Assembly (NCBI GenBank): GCA_013374505.1
Contig: QENJ01000260.1
Location: 1-7,398 of the forward strand
Origin: Candidatus Methanophagaceae archaeon
GTDB taxonomy: Archaea > Halobacteriota > Syntropharchaeia > Alkanophagales > Methanospirareceae
Direction of reading: 5' to 3'
DNA length: 7,398 bases
Shown here piece by piece: positions 5,660 through 7,398 of the stretch (positions within the stretch are counted from its first letter, which is position 1; every line of letters starts with the position of its first letter). A program made the translations under genes and the position numbers. The notes beneath the pieces are model-generated. The model was not told the DNA's origin. It saw only the letters and a program-made list of their open reading frames with translations, and ran no database searches.

Positions 5660-6905
5660 ACCTCTCGGTATCATACGCAAACCTCGAATGGGCATCTGAA
5701 GCTAAGAGCCTATATCTACGCACGAAATCTTTGAGGTCGGATAGTGGAATTGATTTGAGGTCCTCTACCTCCTTCTTCTTTTCTCTTGACCAATATTCCA
5801 CAGGATATAAATCCGTTGTCGGGTCCTCGTTCAGTATCGCCGCTTCTAGGTCGAATATATGGTTATAAATCGTCTCCAGAACGGATAGGGCTAAAATCAC
5901 GAGTGCTTCACCAGACCCCCTCAGCTTACGCATTTGAGAAGGTAACATGCACGCCTCTATGGTTTCCCGCAACGCCTCTATCTCCTTCTTATCATCCTTC
6001 GCTTCTTCGCCCAGAACTTCAACTACTACTGTGGTCAGCGCAAGCGTGTCTTCTTTATAAAGTCCAAACACTGTCTCCAGCATCCGGCTCAACCTTCCAA
6101 TCACGCTATTCAATACTTTTGATGCGTTTTCATAGTTCCCGTTCTCTATGCTGTGCTCAACCAGTTTTAGATCAGTTCTGACTCTGGCAGTGTCTGCATT
6201 TGCGGCCTCCAGCCCTTCCGCCTCTAAACCGTGTGCTTCATGCAAACATGTTCTCAGCGCTTCCTCTAATAACGATACCAGCTCATTCATGAACATGGAG
6301 AGTTCAAGGGAATCCTTCTTCAGGTTCTCGTCCGCCAATATCTTTGATTCTATCTGCTCTACATCGCCCCGAATATCTTCATAGCCGGCAGCTTCAAGCG
6401 TTCTTAGCTCATCCAGATAAATATTGCATCGGTCTATCATCCGAGAATAAAGTACGATTTCATGCTGCTCTTTTATGCCCTCGAACATCTTTGTTACCCA
6501 TTCGACATCGGCAAAAACTACGTGCCTTTGTTTCGCTCTGTCTATCTTTACCCAGCCATTCACCTCGCAGCCCAGTTCGATCAAAGCCCCTTTTACCTTC
6601 TCCAATTCAACCCTGAATTCTTTCGTGCTTATCGCGTATTTATCCTCGAAATCGTGTAGAATCCGCATCTGTTCTACATACTGGTTCGCTACCCCCTCGA
6701 TGTCCCGTGTCATCACCTTCTCCCTTACGCTGCCCTTCCGTACCGTAACGAGATAACGAACTAAAAATGCGGCTCCGATCATCGTGGGGATAAAGACAAG
6801 TATAATAGTTATCGCGAGGTCCGACCCGGTACTGGATAGAATGAAGATGCCAAGAGCGATTAACCCTAAAAGGACCACAGGAAAGAGTATATTATGCCTC
6901 CTCAT
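5637..6905 (-). CDS. Two-helix membrane protein with long helical cytoplasmic domain
   Basis: I do not recognise this protein of about 422 residues. It begins MRRHNILF, then has two membrane helices (about 6-24 and 30-52) separated by a short STGSD turn. A basic linker (VRKGSVREK) follows, then some 360 residues that are charged and almost entirely helix-prone, with heptad-like stretches such as EFRVELEKVKGALIELG and LEALRETIEACML-type segments. By the positive-inside rule both termini are cytoplasmic. The layout recalls membrane-tethered helical FtsZ partners such as bacterial EzrA only in general architecture; no homology is claimed. I chose the ATG at 6905 over a TTG at 6911 because the AAGGGGG ribosome binding site sits seven bases before the ATG but only one before the TTG. 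The start overlaps the upstream tubulin-like gene by 14 bases. Confidence 0.75.
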   Translation of the reverse strand: MRRHNILFPVVLLGLIALGIFILSSTGSDLAITIILVFIPTMIGAAFLVRYLVTVRKGSVREKVMTRDIEGVANQYVEQMRILHDFEDKYAISTKEFRVELEKVKGALIELGCEVNGWVKIDRAKQRHVVFADVEWVTKMFEGIKEQHEIVLYSRMIDRCNIYLDELRTLEAAGYEDIRGDVEQIESKILADENLKKDSLELSMFMNELVSLLEEALRTCLHEAHGLEAEGLEAANADTARVRTDLKLVEHSIENGNYENASKVLNSVIGRLSRMLETVFGLYKEDTLALTTVVVEVLGEEAKDDKKEIEALRETIEACMLPSQMRKLRGSGEALVILALSVLETIYNHIFDLEAAILNEDPTTDLYPVEYWSREKKKEVEDLKSIPLSDLKDFVRRYRLLASDAHSRFAYDTERLNYIKEK

Positions 6906-7398
6906 CCGCAAACCCCCTTATATCCCGCAATCTGCCCAATTGCTCGAACTTGTACGCGAACAAAGTAGTTACCGCCGCCATGTTTCGCTTCGTGGTGGAA
7001 ATCGCCAGATGACTCTCTTTTGAATAGGTGAGCATAAAATCTTCAATTAATTTCTTATCCACACTCCCGCTCCGGACATAATAATCAGGCACACGAAGGA
7101 ACGAGACACTCTTCTCGCAGCCTATCGGTGCATCCGCAACGCTGAACTTCTCCAGCGAAACACGAAGAAGAGTCATGAGGTCAAGCGGTTTGTGCTTCAT
7201 AAAAGGGAAGACATAACCCGACAAGCCCTTTGTGAGCTCCGAAGCACGCGATACTGCCACATATCCAGGGCCATCGTCAAGTGACAGTGCCTTTACCACC
7301 TCATCTATATGCAGGGTAGATCGTGTCTCTGACGCGGCGGGCGAGTTCTTTACATGAATCCCTACAAGGATGTCTGCGACACAAGATGCTATATACTG
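6892..7398 (-). CDS. Tubulin/FtsZ-like protein, C-terminal part (gene cut by window end)
   Basis: The frame is open from the window edge to the TAA at 6892 (168 codons). A GTG at 7299 exists, but the frame continues upstream without a stop (…ADILVGIHVKNSPAASET…), so the gene almost certainly starts outside the window. The visible part matches by eye the region from helix H7 to the end of the tubulin/FtsZ fold. STLHIDEVVKAL aligns with the FtsZ T7 region (NLDFADVxxVM), followed by the strand GYVAVSRAS. Next come a helix (LMTLLRVSLEKF) and a strand KSVSFLRVP. A final strand AAVTTLFAYKF resembles FtsZ 'VRVTVIATGF'. In this alignment the catalytic T7 Asp positions are His and Glu. The GTP-binding loops would be upstream and are not visible. 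No membrane segment is present. It heads the visible operon and overlaps the next gene by 14 bases. The assignment is inference from motif order, not a search. Confidence 0.55.
   Translation of the reverse strand, partial: QYIASCVADILVGIHVKNSPAASETRSTLHIDEVVKALSLDDGPGYVAVSRASELTKGLSGYVFPFMKHKPLDLMTLLRVSLEKFSVADAPIGCEKSVSFLRVPDYYVRSGSVDKKLIEDFMLTYSKESHLAISTTKRNMAAVTTLFAYKFEQLGRLRDIRGFADEEA
6913..6919 (-). promoter_or_regulatory. Ribosome binding site deciding the start of the two-helix protein
   Basis: AAGGGGG on the minus strand (6919-6913), inside the end of the upstream tubulin-like gene, lies seven bases before the ATG at 6905 and only one base before the alternative TTG at 6911. It therefore supports the ATG. 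Confidence 0.55.

Noticed and set aside
6906..6911. TTG start at 6911 for the two-helix membrane protein
   Set aside because: The ribosome binding site AAGGGGG would be one base away; the ATG at 6905 has normal seven-base spacing.

Overview
The window looks archaeal, most likely from a euryarchaeal (methanogen or ANME-like) lineage. This rests on archaeal TATA-like boxes about 25 bases before the expected transcript starts, an AK6/Fap7-type adenylate kinase, an S-layer-like secreted protein start, and a tubulin/FtsZ-superfamily gene cluster with strong GGAGG ribosome binding sites. The lineage below domain level is inference; nothing in the window pins it to a genus.

Left end (1-631): the first 50 codons of a secreted or surface protein run leftward off the window, with a clear ribosome binding site and TATA box. 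A mostly empty 480-base intergenic region follows. It carries several copies of the palindrome AAAGCTTT, two of them forming a 28-base inverted repeat that abuts the next start codon. Then comes a rightward AK6-type NMP kinase gene (632-1192). Between it and the convergent leftward operon is a 200-base spacer holding a long imperfect inverted repeat made of degenerate 10-base units.

Main region (1393-7398): five genes are packed head to tail on the minus strand and overlap or nearly abut. In transcription order they are: (1) the C-terminal part of what appears to be a tubulin/FtsZ-like protein, whose N-terminal part lies beyond the window; (2) a roughly 422-residue protein with two N-terminal membrane helices and a long helical cytoplasmic part; (3) a 146-residue protein with three membrane helices and a charged helical tail; (4) an 897-residue tubulin/FtsZ-superfamily GTPase with readable T1, T2, T3 and T4 loops, a large coiled-coil insertion and a helical C-terminal extension; (5) a 354-residue protein with a signal sequence, an outside domain, one membrane helix and a cytoplasmic coiled coil.

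The layout suggests one membrane-associated cytoskeletal machine: two different tubulin-like proteins plus three membrane proteins that could anchor or organise filaments. One of the three spans the envelope with a domain outside the cell. I recognise the tubulin fold signatures but none of the three membrane proteins, and I know of no described system with this composition. Its cellular role (shape, division, surface structure or other) cannot be read from the sequence.
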